A stretch of DNA of 23,674 nucleotides, taken from assembly GCA_025451145.1 (NCBI GenBank), contig JANWKX010000065.1, positions 1 through 23,674 of the forward strand. Direction: 5' to 3'. The translations under genes and the position numbers were made by a program. Source of the stretch: Vampirovibrionales bacterium (GTDB lineage: Bacteria; Cyanobacteriota; Vampirovibrionia; Vampirovibrionales; JAGQHJ01). The notes under the pieces are model-generated. The model worked only from the letters and a program-made list of their open reading frames with translations, made no database searches and was not told where the DNA came from. Shown piece after piece: positions 1 through 7,372 of the stretch (position 1 is the first letter of the stretch; the number at the start of each line of letters is the position of its first letter).

Positions 1-435
1 ATTCATGCATTTAACCGCCTGGATATCCACACCTCGCCTGTACCGAATGCCTTATTGCAATTTCCAACCGGTAATCCAGCAGAGTTTAAGGTGAGCCAAC
101 TGCATCGATATGTCAGGCTTTTGAAAGAAGGCGGCCAAACTGAAGATGCTAAATTCTATGAAATGCGCCTGTTACAGCGTTATGTGCTACCTCTCATTCC
201 GATTATTCTGGCTATTTACGGAGCAGGTATTGGGATTGAACGATCCCGAGCCAAACGGAACCTTGGCCTCACTTATGCAGCAGGATTATTATTGCTGTAT
301 AACGTTTTTGTACCGGTTTCAACAACGATTGGCAGTATTGGCATTCTGCCAACATTTATTGCCGCCTTGCTGCCTCTGGTTGTGACGGTTCTGGGAGGCA
401 CCTTGATTCTGGAACTTCGAAAATCTGAAGGATAG
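1..435 (+). CDS. LptF/LptG-family permease, C-terminal part (5' end outside window)
   Basis: The reading frame is open from the first base and ends at 433-435, so only about 144 C-terminal residues are seen. LptF and LptG are the inner-membrane permease subunits of the LptBFG transporter, which extracts lipopolysaccharide for export to the outer membrane. The visible part matches the family's C-terminal membrane domain: an amphipathic stretch ending in RLLQRYVLPLIPIIL, then a second hydrophobic helix (GLTYAAGLLLLYNVF) and a last one before the short basic tail LELRKSEG. The loop with GSIGILPTFIAALLP corresponds to the usual 'G.lpp.laaWlPn' region. I cannot say whether it is LptF or LptG, because the periplasmic domain is outside the window; cyanobacteria-like genomes often carry a single such permease. 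A TTG at 55 is internal and not the start. Confidence 0.8.
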   Translation: MHAFNRLDIHTSPVPNALLQFPTGNPAEFKVSQLHRYVRLLKEGGQTEDAKFYEMRLLQRYVLPLIPIILAIYGAGIGIERSRAKRNLGLTYAAGLLLLYNVFVPVSTTIGSIGILPTFIAALLPLVVTVLGGTLILELRKSEG

Positions 436-496
436 CGATTTCCCTCAGCACCGGTAAAATACAAATAGGACCTTGCTGCCCATAAGGATGGATTTT

Positions 497-1627
497 GTGC
501 CGCAGAATTATTACCGACTTTTAGGCATTGAAGTGACGGCCACTCATGATGAGATAAAAGCCGCGTATCGGCGCTTGGCCCGTCAATTTCATCCTGATAT
601 TAACCCAAGTCCTGATGCGGAAAGGCGATTTAAAGAAATCGGTGAAGCCTATGGCGTTTTATCGGATCGCCAAAAGCGAATGGCCTATGATCTCAGTATT
701 GGTATTCTTCAATCCAGGCAACCAAGCCAAAAAGAGCAAACTCAGAGTGCTTCCAAGAAGGAACCTCCCAGATCTCCATCTGAACAAGGCCAAACTAAAT
801 CAAAGCCCTCCACTAATCATTCAGCAAAATCCAAAACCAAGCGTGAAGCCCCCAAGTCCTCTCCACAGAAAGAGGCGCCGTCTTTTTTTGATGTCCAAGG
901 CACCAAGTTTAAAGAAATGTTTGATGGGTTGTTTCGCCAAGAGGAGGCTCCTGCCCAAAGTAAATCCCAGCATGAAAATACAGCCCATAAATCTTCCGGT
1001 GGAGAAAAGCCGGTTCGGGGTGACGATATTACCGTCGAACTTACGGTCACCCGTTCAGAAGCCGGTGCAGGGACTGTAAAATCAGTTAGTATTGAACATC
1101 AAGAGACATGTAAGCGTTGCTCAGGCTATGGCAAGGTCAACAGTCTGGTTTGTACCGTTTGCCAGGGGGCCAAAAAAACAGCGCTCGTTCGGAAAATTGA
1201 TGTTCGGATTCCTCAGGGCATTAAAGACGGGTCAAAAATCCGCGTTGCCAAAGAAGGCATCAAGGGAAGTGCTGGCGGTGACGATGGGGATTTATTCCTT
1301 TTGATTCGGATTCCAGAGGATCATCGTTTAACCATTGAAGGGTTGAATGTCTTATGCGAACTGCCGATTTCGGTTCTGGATGCGGTTTTAGGAGCAGAAA
1401 TGGAGGTGCCCACCCTGCATGGCTCCGTCAAAATGACAATTCCCCCTTTAACCTCATCCGGGAAAGTGTTTAAACTCAAAGGCCAAGGGGTCACCGCCCA
1501 TGGTACGACAGGGGATCAACTCGTGACGGTTCAGATTGTGATGCCTCAGAAACTCTCTCCCCAGGAAAAAGAACTGTATCAGACCCTTGCCAAGCTTCAA
1601 AAGGGCCAATCAACCCAATCCTCTTGA
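497..1627 (+). CDS. DnaJ-like (Hsp40) co-chaperone with a half-size zinc finger
   Basis: This is a J-domain co-chaperone expected to stimulate DnaK ATPase and deliver substrates in the cytoplasm. The J domain covers about residues 4-66, with the HPD tripeptide at 32-34. A long Lys/Ser/Pro/Gln-rich linker (about 68-170) replaces the usual Gly/Phe region. The substrate-binding domain holds two CxxC pairs, C205/C208 (CKRCSGYG) and C219/C222 (CTVCQGAK), then KIDVRIPQG and the C-terminal beta domains. Canonical DnaJ has four CxxCxGxG motifs; CbpA has none. I chose the GTG at 497: AAGGA at 484-488 lies 8 bases upstream, and the protein then begins MPQNYYRLLG, as J proteins usually do. ATG 488 overlaps this Shine-Dalgarno, and TTG 473 has AGGA only 2 bases away. 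It follows the LptF/G gene by about 60 bases. Confidence 0.88.
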   Translation: MPQNYYRLLGIEVTATHDEIKAAYRRLARQFHPDINPSPDAERRFKEIGEAYGVLSDRQKRMAYDLSIGILQSRQPSQKEQTQSASKKEPPRSPSEQGQTKSKPSTNHSAKSKTKREAPKSSPQKEAPSFFDVQGTKFKEMFDGLFRQEEAPAQSKSQHENTAHKSSGGEKPVRGDDITVELTVTRSEAGAGTVKSVSIEHQETCKRCSGYGKVNSLVCTVCQGAKKTALVRKIDVRIPQGIKDGSKIRVAKEGIKGSAGGDDGDLFLLIRIPEDHRLTIEGLNVLCELPISVLDAVLGAEMEVPTLHGSVKMTIPPLTSSGKVFKLKGQGVTAHGTTGDQLVTVQIVMPQKLSPQEKELYQTLAKLQKGQSTQSS

Positions 1628-1793
1628 AATCAGGATTCTGAATTTCATTCAAAAACCCCACCAAATAGAGGAGATTTTCGATGGGGGTCTCCTGTGTTTG
1701 GTTGATGCTCGGGGGGGTGAAATCCGTCATTATAAGGAGACAGCTTGTATAAGTCTCTGGTGTGGTGTGGAATAGGGAGAGCGAGTTTATCCC

Positions 1794-2567
1794 ATGCAGT
1801 GGATCAGGCAACATAAATGGTCTTTAGGGATCCTGGTTTCAATTTTGCTTTTTGTGATGCCAGGGGTGGCTTTGGCTCAAGGTGGCTTTGGCTTACCTTC
1901 GTTGGATATTAAAATAGGTCAATCCGCCAACCCGCAAGATGTGAGTAAAGGCCTACAAATCCTCATTTTGCTGACGGTTTTAACATTGGCCCCTTCACTT
2001 TTGATTATGACCACCGCTTTTACCCGGATTGTGATTGTCTTATCTCTTGTACGCCATGCCATTGGTTCACCAACCTTACCGCCCAATCAGGTGATTGTGG
2101 GGTTGGCCTTGATTTTAACCTTTTTTGTCATGGCCCCGACCTTTGCGCAAATTAATACCCATGCCCTTCAACCCTATTTGGCCAGTAAAATGCCGCAACA
2201 ACAGGCACTCAATAATGCCATGGATCCGCTCAGGGGGTTTATGTTCAAGCAGGTGGATAAAAAAGATGTTGCCCTCTTTCTTAAATTGGCCAAAATTAAG
2301 GCCCCCAAGTCCCAAAAAGATGTTCCTACCTATGTTTTACTGCCGGCCTTTGTGATCAGTGAGCTAAAAGTCGCCTTTCAGATGGGGTTTGTGATTTTTC
2401 TGCCCTTTTTGATTATTGATATTGTGGTCTCTAGTATCTTGGTTTCCATGGGGATGATGTTTTTGCCGCCTACTGCCATTTCCATGCCCTTAAAATTAGT
2501 TCTCTTCGTCCTGGTGGATGGTTGGCATCTCATTTGTGAAGCGCTGGTTCTTGGATTTCATACTTAG
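1794..2567 (+). CDS. fliP: Flagellar export gate protein FliP
   Basis: FliP is a core subunit of the FliPQR export gate at the centre of the flagellar type III secretion apparatus in the inner membrane. The 257-residue product has a typical cleavable signal peptide (basic start, hydrophobic core, likely cleavage after GVALA at residues 24-28). It then carries the family's first conserved helix (LTLAPSLLIMTTAFTRIVIV) and the strongly conserved RHAIGSPTLPPNQVIVGLAL block. The second half has SELKVAFQMGFVIFLPFLII and the terminal MPLKLVLFVLVDGWHLI helix. Length is close to the usual 245-255. It heads the tight block fliP-fliQ-fliR-flhB-flhA, spaced 20 bases before fliQ. No fliO, which precedes fliP in many bacteria, lies upstream; FliO is poorly conserved and often absent. 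GGGAGAG lies about 13 bases upstream of the ATG, somewhat far. Confidence 0.97.
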   Translation: MQWIRQHKWSLGILVSILLFVMPGVALAQGGFGLPSLDIKIGQSANPQDVSKGLQILILLTVLTLAPSLLIMTTAFTRIVIVLSLVRHAIGSPTLPPNQVIVGLALILTFFVMAPTFAQINTHALQPYLASKMPQQQALNNAMDPLRGFMFKQVDKKDVALFLKLAKIKAPKSQKDVPTYVLLPAFVISELKVAFQMGFVIFLPFLIIDIVVSSILVSMGMMFLPPTAISMPLKLVLFVLVDGWHLICEALVLGFHT

Positions 2568-2587
2568 GTTGATGAGGAAGCAATACG

Positions 2588-2860
2588 ATGTCACAAATCA
2601 CGTTTCTGGATTTAATGCAACAAACAATGTGGATGATTATCATCCTATGTGCTCCAGTGCTTCTTGTCGCCATGACCGTGGGTATTATCATTAGCTTGCT
2701 CCAATCCGTTACGCAGCTTCAAGAAGCAACATTAACCTTTGTTCCCAAGATCTTAGCCTCCCTTATCACCATCATTTTTGTATCCCCTTGGATGCTTCAT
2801 TTGTATATCGAACACACGCAACGGGTGCTCAGAAGTATCAGTACGCTGACGTATCATTAA
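2588..2860 (+). CDS. fliQ: Flagellar export gate protein FliQ
   Basis: FliQ wraps around FliP/FliR in the export gate. The 90-residue product has the family length and its two transmembrane helices (about 18-38 and 52-72). It also has the conserved stretch SLLQSVTQLQEATLTFVPK, which is diagnostic for FliQ and its injectisome homologues SctS. GAGGAAG lies about 9 bases upstream of the ATG. It sits between fliP and fliR in the standard order. In this context the flagellar rather than virulence version is clear, since no injectisome genes are present and flhB/flhA follow directly. Confidence 0.96.
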   Translation: MSQITFLDLMQQTMWMIIILCAPVLLVAMTVGIIISLLQSVTQLQEATLTFVPKILASLITIIFVSPWMLHLYIEHTQRVLRSISTLTYH

Positions 2861-2872
2861 GGAGAAGATGTT

Positions 2873-3649
2873 TTGGATTTAAGCTGGTTATCAATAAGCA
2901 ATGTCATCCTCTTCCTGTTGATGATGGTCCGAATAACCGGCCTTCTCCTAACCGTACCTTTTTTTAGTGATACTACTGTTCCTCCCCAGTTACAGACAGG
3001 CTTAGCCTTCGCCTTATCCCTAATTTTGTTTCCGCTTTACGCCGGGCATTCGCATCTTGAACTCCATGATCTCTGGCAATTTATGTGGGTCGCCACACAA
3101 GAGTTTGCGATAGGGGCGCTACTAGGCTTTATCACCAGTATGGTGTTTGCAGGCATACAGATGGCGGGTAATCAGGTTTCGACGCAAATGGGTTTGAATA
3201 TGGCCAATATGGTCGATCCCATTACTCACGAGCCATCAGGCTTAATGGGGCAAATCTATTTTATATTGGCGGTTGTACTTTTCTTTTCCTTTAACATTCA
3301 CCATAGCTTGATTATTGCGGTGGTTAAAAGTTTTGAACTCCTTCCCCTGGCCGGAGGGATCACTCATTTTAACCTGCTAACTGGGCGATTAATGGCCATG
3401 GGGGCTGATTTGTTTGTGGTATCCGTTACCCTGATTTTCCCCATTTTAGGAATTATGTTGGTCAATGAAGTGGCATTGGCGTTTACGGCAAAACTGATGC
3501 CTCAGATGAATATTTTTATGGTGGCCTTGCCCTTGAAGATTGGTTTGGGCCTCTTATTGATGTCGATGGTTCTCCCTTTTACCGCCGAAGCGCTCGGTAA
3601 TCAGTTTGAAATATTAACCAAGCACCTGTTTGTGTTTTTCCAGGCATAA
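2873..3649 (+). CDS. fliR: Flagellar export gate protein FliR (TTG start)
   Basis: FliR completes the FliPQR gate and contacts FlhB. The 258-residue product has the expected multi-helix membrane layout: an N-terminal helix (VILFLLMMVRITGLLLTVPF), the conserved VPPQLQTGLAFALS stretch, EFAIGALLGFITSMVFAGIQ, the QMGLNMANMVDP block typical of FliR, and the closing helix with LPLKIGLGLLLMSM. The start is TTG: AAGGAG at 2859-2864, overlapping the fliQ stop codon, is 8 bases upstream. A nearby ATG at 2868 in another frame reaches a stop after four codons. Spacing to fliQ is 12 bases and to flhB 12 bases, so translation is probably coupled. Confidence 0.96.
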   Translation: MDLSWLSISNVILFLLMMVRITGLLLTVPFFSDTTVPPQLQTGLAFALSLILFPLYAGHSHLELHDLWQFMWVATQEFAIGALLGFITSMVFAGIQMAGNQVSTQMGLNMANMVDPITHEPSGLMGQIYFILAVVLFFSFNIHHSLIIAVVKSFELLPLAGGITHFNLLTGRLMAMGADLFVVSVTLIFPILGIMLVNEVALAFTAKLMPQMNIFMVALPLKIGLGLLLMSMVLPFTAEALGNQFEILTKHLFVFFQA

Positions 3650-3661
3650 GGATACTCATGG

Positions 3662-4759
3662 ATGGCTGACGATAAAACTGAAAAGCCAACACCCCGGCGC
3701 CTGTCCAAAGCCCGGGAGCAAGGACAGGTTGCTAAAAGTGCCGATCTCAACTCAGCTTTGGTCTTGGGTTCTGTTTCATTGATTTTAACCATGTACGGGG
3801 CCTACTTCTTTCAATACCTAGGGCGCCTGACCCGTGAATTTTTACTGCATAAGCTCCAAATGGCTTCTCATTTGTCCCAAGTGGGCTTTGAAGCCTTGTT
3901 TCGCGATACCTTTTATCACTCGATGATTGTGTTACTCCCATTTATTTGCGGGGTTATGGTGGTGGGGATATTTGCGAACCTGATTCAGGTGAAGCCCTTA
4001 TTTACGACGGCACCACTCAAACCCTCTTTCCAGAAATTAAACTTTGTTAATGGTTTTAAACGACTATTTAGCCAAAAATCAGCTGTTGAGCTTATTAAAG
4101 GCATCTTAAAAATGGTGATTATTGGCGCTTGCGGGTTTGCCGTGATTTATGGACAACGGGATCATTTGATGGCCTTAACCCATATGGGATTTGCTCAAGG
4201 ATGGCTTCTTATTTTTAATACGACCTTGAATATCTGTACCACCATTGCCATTATGACCTTCGTTTTAGGGATTGCCGATTATTTCTTCCAAAAGTATCAG
4301 CTCATGAAAAAATTAATGATGTCTCGCCAAGAAGTCAAAGATGAAATGAAAAATGCGGAGGGCAGCCCTGAAATCAAGAGTAGAATCAGGGGAGCAGGAC
4401 GAGCCATTCTTAAAAAGATAATGAAGGCTGTTCCAGTGGCCGACGTGGTGATTACCAACCCAACGCACTACGCCATTGCCATTCAATATGACCCGGATGT
4501 GGCTCCTGCGCCCAGGGTGGTTGCTAAAGGGGTGGATCATATGGCATTTCGGATTCGGGAACTTGCCAAAGAACACAAGGTCCCTATTGTTGAAAACAAG
4601 CCATTGGCCAGAAGCTTATATGCTATGGTGGAACTGGATCATATGATTCCGCCAGAGCTTTTTATAGCCGTTGCCGAGGTCTTGGCCTACGTCTATAAAC
4701 GTAATAAAGGTCGAAAACGGCCTAAAATCGGAGGCGTTGATCTTGGAGGGAGACGCTGA
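3662..4759 (+). CDS. flhB: Flagellar export switch protein FlhB
   Basis: FlhB is the substrate-specificity switch of the flagellar export apparatus. It changes from rod/hook to filament export after self-cleavage in its cytoplasmic domain. The 365-residue product begins with the conserved EKPTPRRLSKAREQGQVAKS, has four membrane helices in the first ~210 residues, and carries the autocleavage NPTH at 266-269 in VVITNPTHYAIAI. Downstream is the usual APRVVAKG...VENKPLARSLY. AAGGAT at 3648-3653 sits 8 bases before the ATG; an ATG at 3658 in another frame stops after three codons. Its stop TGA shares its last base with the flhA ATG (TGATG), a sign of coupled translation. Confidence 0.97.
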   Translation: MADDKTEKPTPRRLSKAREQGQVAKSADLNSALVLGSVSLILTMYGAYFFQYLGRLTREFLLHKLQMASHLSQVGFEALFRDTFYHSMIVLLPFICGVMVVGIFANLIQVKPLFTTAPLKPSFQKLNFVNGFKRLFSQKSAVELIKGILKMVIIGACGFAVIYGQRDHLMALTHMGFAQGWLLIFNTTLNICTTIAIMTFVLGIADYFFQKYQLMKKLMMSRQEVKDEMKNAEGSPEIKSRIRGAGRAILKKIMKAVPVADVVITNPTHYAIAIQYDPDVAPAPRVVAKGVDHMAFRIRELAKEHKVPIVENKPLARSLYAMVELDHMIPPELFIAVAEVLAYVYKRNKGRKRPKIGGVDLGGRR

Positions 4760-6855
4760 TGAAGAAGTTTAAGCTCGCCAGTTTACTCAAGCATAACGAT
4801 ATCTTTTTAGCTGTTGGAATCTCCTTGATCATTGGCATGTTGCTGTTGCCCATGCCTCCTTTGGTGTTGGATATTCTGTTAACCATTGATTTTGCCTTGG
4901 CCATTACCATTATGATGGTCACTCTATATACCGATGAACCGCTTCAATACTCTACATTCCCCATTGTCCTGTTGATTTCCACCCTCTATCGTTTGGGCTT
5001 AAACGTGAGCGCGACCCGTCTGATTTTGACCAAAGGGGAAGCCGGGGAAGTGATTCATGCCTTTGGCAATTTCGTGGTGGGGGGAAACTATTTTGTGGGG
5101 ATACTCATCTTTATCATCTTGGTCATTATTAATTTTATTGTTATTACCAGTGGTGCTGGCCGGGTCGCTGAAGTATCTGCCCGATTTACGTTGGATGCGA
5201 TGCCCGGTAAGCAATTGAGCATTGATGCCGAACTCAATGCCGGCCTGATCAACGAGCAGCAAGCCAAGAAGCGCCGGGCCCAGATTCAAAAAGAAGCGGA
5301 TTTTTATGGGACCATGGATGGTGCCTCTAAATTTGTCAAAGGCGATGCCGTTGCCGGGATTATTATTACGGTCATTAATATTATCGGGGGATTAATTGTC
5401 GGGGTCTTTCAACTCGGGCAATCGGTTCAGGAGGCTGTTCAGCATTTTACAGTCCTGACCATTGGGGATGGTCTGGTTTCACAAATGCCGGCTCTCATTA
5501 TTTCTGCTGCAACCGGTATTTTGGTGACTCGTGTTGCGGATGATGAGCATGGTCTAGGTGATGACATCGTGTCTCAAATGTTTATGCGTCCCAAAGTCTT
5601 AGGCATTGTGGGCGGATTGGTTGGCGGATTATCCTTTATTCCGGGACTGCCGAAATTTCCCTTTATGCTGATTGCTGGGATGGCCCTTGGCGGGTGCTAT
5701 TTGCTCGTAAAGACTGAGAAAAAGAAAACCGAGCTTGAAGCGAAAAAGCAACTGGCTGAAAATGCCAAAGAAAAAGCCAAAAAGCCCAATTCTGTTCAGG
5801 GGGTCATGGAACTCCTCCAGATTGAAGCCTTGGAGGTGGAAATCGGATATCGCCTGGTCCCACTCTTGGAGGCTGAAAACGGCGGCGATCTCTTGGATCG
5901 AATTTCCCAAATTCGTCGTCAAATGGCCCTTGAGCTTGGCATGCTATTACCTTCGATTCGGGTCAGAGATAATTTGCAGTTACCACCAAACCATTACAAC
6001 GTGAAGCTTCGGGGCGTTGTGGTGGAGAGTGGTGAAGTTCGGGCCGAGATGTGGCTTGCCATGAATACCGATAGCGCCGCTGAGGAAATCAAGGGGATTA
6101 AAACCAAGGAGCCGGCCTTTGGACTTCCGGCCCTTTGGATCTATGGGGATCAGAAGGAAGAGGCGGAATTAAAGGGATATACCGTGGTCAGCGCATCGGC
6201 GGTGATTGCCACTCACATATCGGAAATGGTCAAAAAATATGCCCCCGATATCCTTTCTCGCCAGGATGTGCAAACCCTTCTGGATAATGTGAAAACGACA
6301 GCAGAATCTCTGGTGACGGACTTGGTTCCGGATCCGCTGACGGTTTCAGAGGTCCACCTGGTCCTTCAGAATCTATTGAGGGAGCGTGTCTGCATTCGAG
6401 ACTTGGTCAGTATCCTGGAAGCCCTTAGCTATCACAGCCGGGTTTCCAAGGACAAGGATTATTTAACCGAACAATGCCGCATGGCCTTATCCCGGAGCAT
6501 TTGTAAGCAGTATCAGGATCCGGCCACAGGGACGTTACAGGTGGTTACTCTGGCCCCTGAAATTGAAGACCAACTGGCCTCGGGGATTACGGAAAATGGG
6601 GAAATTTTGTCTCTCAGCCCGGAATTTACCCAGGCTTTGTTGGGTGGTATCAATCGACAAATCGAAGATGCATTGTCAATTCACGGGAAACAGCCGGTTT
6701 TATTGTGTAACGCCAGAATTCGATTGCCGTTACGTCGGTTAATTGAAAGAATGTTGCCCCAGATTGGCGTTTTATCCTATAACGAAATTGGCCCTACGGT
6801 GAAAGCCACGGCCGTTGGCATGGTGGAAGTAGAACCCCGATCGGCAGCCGTATGA
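4759..6855 (+). CDS. flhA: Flagellar export protein FlhA
   Basis: FlhA is the largest export-gate subunit; it forms a ring whose cytoplasmic domain docks chaperone-substrate complexes and is linked to proton-motive-force use. The 698-residue product has the family length. Eight membrane helices lie within about residues 15-315, with the conserved cytoplasmic loop (FHIPEP region) around residues 140-195, including MPGKQLSIDAELNAG from M148 and AQIQKEADFYGTMDGASKFV. The linker is rich in Lys/Glu/Ala (about 318-345). The C-terminal domain begins near QGVMELLQIEALEVEIGYRL and ends with LRRLIERMLPQIGVLSYNEI. GGAGGGAGA at 4745-4753 provides a strong ribosome binding site inside the end of flhB. Nothing is missing or broken. 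Confidence 0.98.
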   Translation: MKKFKLASLLKHNDIFLAVGISLIIGMLLLPMPPLVLDILLTIDFALAITIMMVTLYTDEPLQYSTFPIVLLISTLYRLGLNVSATRLILTKGEAGEVIHAFGNFVVGGNYFVGILIFIILVIINFIVITSGAGRVAEVSARFTLDAMPGKQLSIDAELNAGLINEQQAKKRRAQIQKEADFYGTMDGASKFVKGDAVAGIIITVINIIGGLIVGVFQLGQSVQEAVQHFTVLTIGDGLVSQMPALIISAATGILVTRVADDEHGLGDDIVSQMFMRPKVLGIVGGLVGGLSFIPGLPKFPFMLIAGMALGGCYLLVKTEKKKTELEAKKQLAENAKEKAKKPNSVQGVMELLQIEALEVEIGYRLVPLLEAENGGDLLDRISQIRRQMALELGMLLPSIRVRDNLQLPPNHYNVKLRGVVVESGEVRAEMWLAMNTDSAAEEIKGIKTKEPAFGLPALWIYGDQKEEAELKGYTVVSASAVIATHISEMVKKYAPDILSRQDVQTLLDNVKTTAESLVTDLVPDPLTVSEVHLVLQNLLRERVCIRDLVSILEALSYHSRVSKDKDYLTEQCRMALSRSICKQYQDPATGTLQVVTLAPEIEDQLASGITENGEILSLSPEFTQALLGGINRQIEDALSIHGKQPVLLCNARIRLPLRRLIERMLPQIGVLSYNEIGPTVKATAVGMVEVEPRSAAV

Positions 6856-6915
6856 GAACTGTAAAATCAGGAGCTTGAAGAATAAGCAGATGATCCTAAA
6901 AGTTGAGGTTGGGTT

Positions 6916-7212
6916 ATGAAATCAGAGTTCAGAATGGCAGGCTTATTTGCATCCTTGACGTTTTTAGTCATTGGCATTGGTGGCTATCTTGGGACACTCA
7001 ATATCCTTCAATCCTTGATTTATGGTCTTATGGCCAGTATTGCAATGGGGATTATCGGCTATCAAATTGCCCACATCATATCCCATCCCATGGGGCGTCG
7101 TAGGAAGCGTCACAAAGGCAGGGGTAGTCATTCATCGCATACCCAACAAAAGAGTGCCCCTTCCTCCCCCATTACCGGTGAAGAAACATTTTTGGAGGAT
7201 TTAGGAGCATAG
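6916..7212 (+). CDS. Small two-helix membrane protein of unknown function, downstream of flhA
   Basis: I do not recognise this 98-residue protein. It shows two hydrophobic helices (about residues 7-26 and 29-54) joined by a very short turn. A strongly basic segment (GRRRKRHKGRG, about 61-71) and a Ser/His/Pro-rich polar tail ending in EETFLEDLGA follow. The charge pattern puts the tail in the cytoplasm. GAGG lies about 7 bases before the ATG. It begins 60 bases after flhA on the same strand with no visible terminator between, so it is probably the last cistron of the flagellar transcript. A role at the export apparatus is possible from position only. The next gene is about 160 bases away and may have its own promoter. 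Confidence 0.7.
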   Translation: MKSEFRMAGLFASLTFLVIGIGGYLGTLNILQSLIYGLMASIAMGIIGYQIAHIISHPMGRRRKRHKGRGSHSSHTQQKSAPSSPITGEETFLEDLGA

Positions 7213-7267
7213 CATTGAAAATTCGGCAAAAAATCGATAAAATAAAAAGCTGGTTTACGGCTAAAAT

Positions 7268-7294
7268 TCAAGTATGTTTTTGTGTTACCGATAT
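7268..7294 (+). promoter_or_regulatory. Possible sigma-28 (FliA) type promoter upstream of the CDF-CorC gene
   Basis: TCAAGTAT at 7268-7275 and ACCGATAT at 7287-7294 are separated by exactly 11 bases. The enterobacterial FliA consensus is TAAAGTTT-N11-GCCGATAA; each half matches 6 of 8, including the central CCGAT. A start near 7301 would leave a leader of about 70 bases before the ATG at 7373. The match was found by eye in an AT-rich gap, so chance is possible. It is notable because the gap directly follows a flagellar operon. Confidence 0.35.
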
Positions 7295-7372
7295 TTATTT
7301 CAATTTTGCACTGAGATCACTTTCATGAAAAGTTGTCTTGGTTCATGTTGTGTCCGTAACGATTGAGGTTGC

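Noticed and set aside
1628..1793. Possible small gene or promoter between dnaJ-like gene and fliP
   Set aside because: A short frame across 1587-1775 overlaps the end of the J-protein gene, has no ribosome binding site and an unlikely composition. TTGATG with ATTATA is spaced about 21 bases, too far for a good promoter.
2588..6855. Injectisome (virulence type III) homologues instead of flagellar genes
   Set aside because: Gene order fliPQR-flhBA with full-length FlhB and FlhA and no needle, secretin or effector genes fits the flagellar system.
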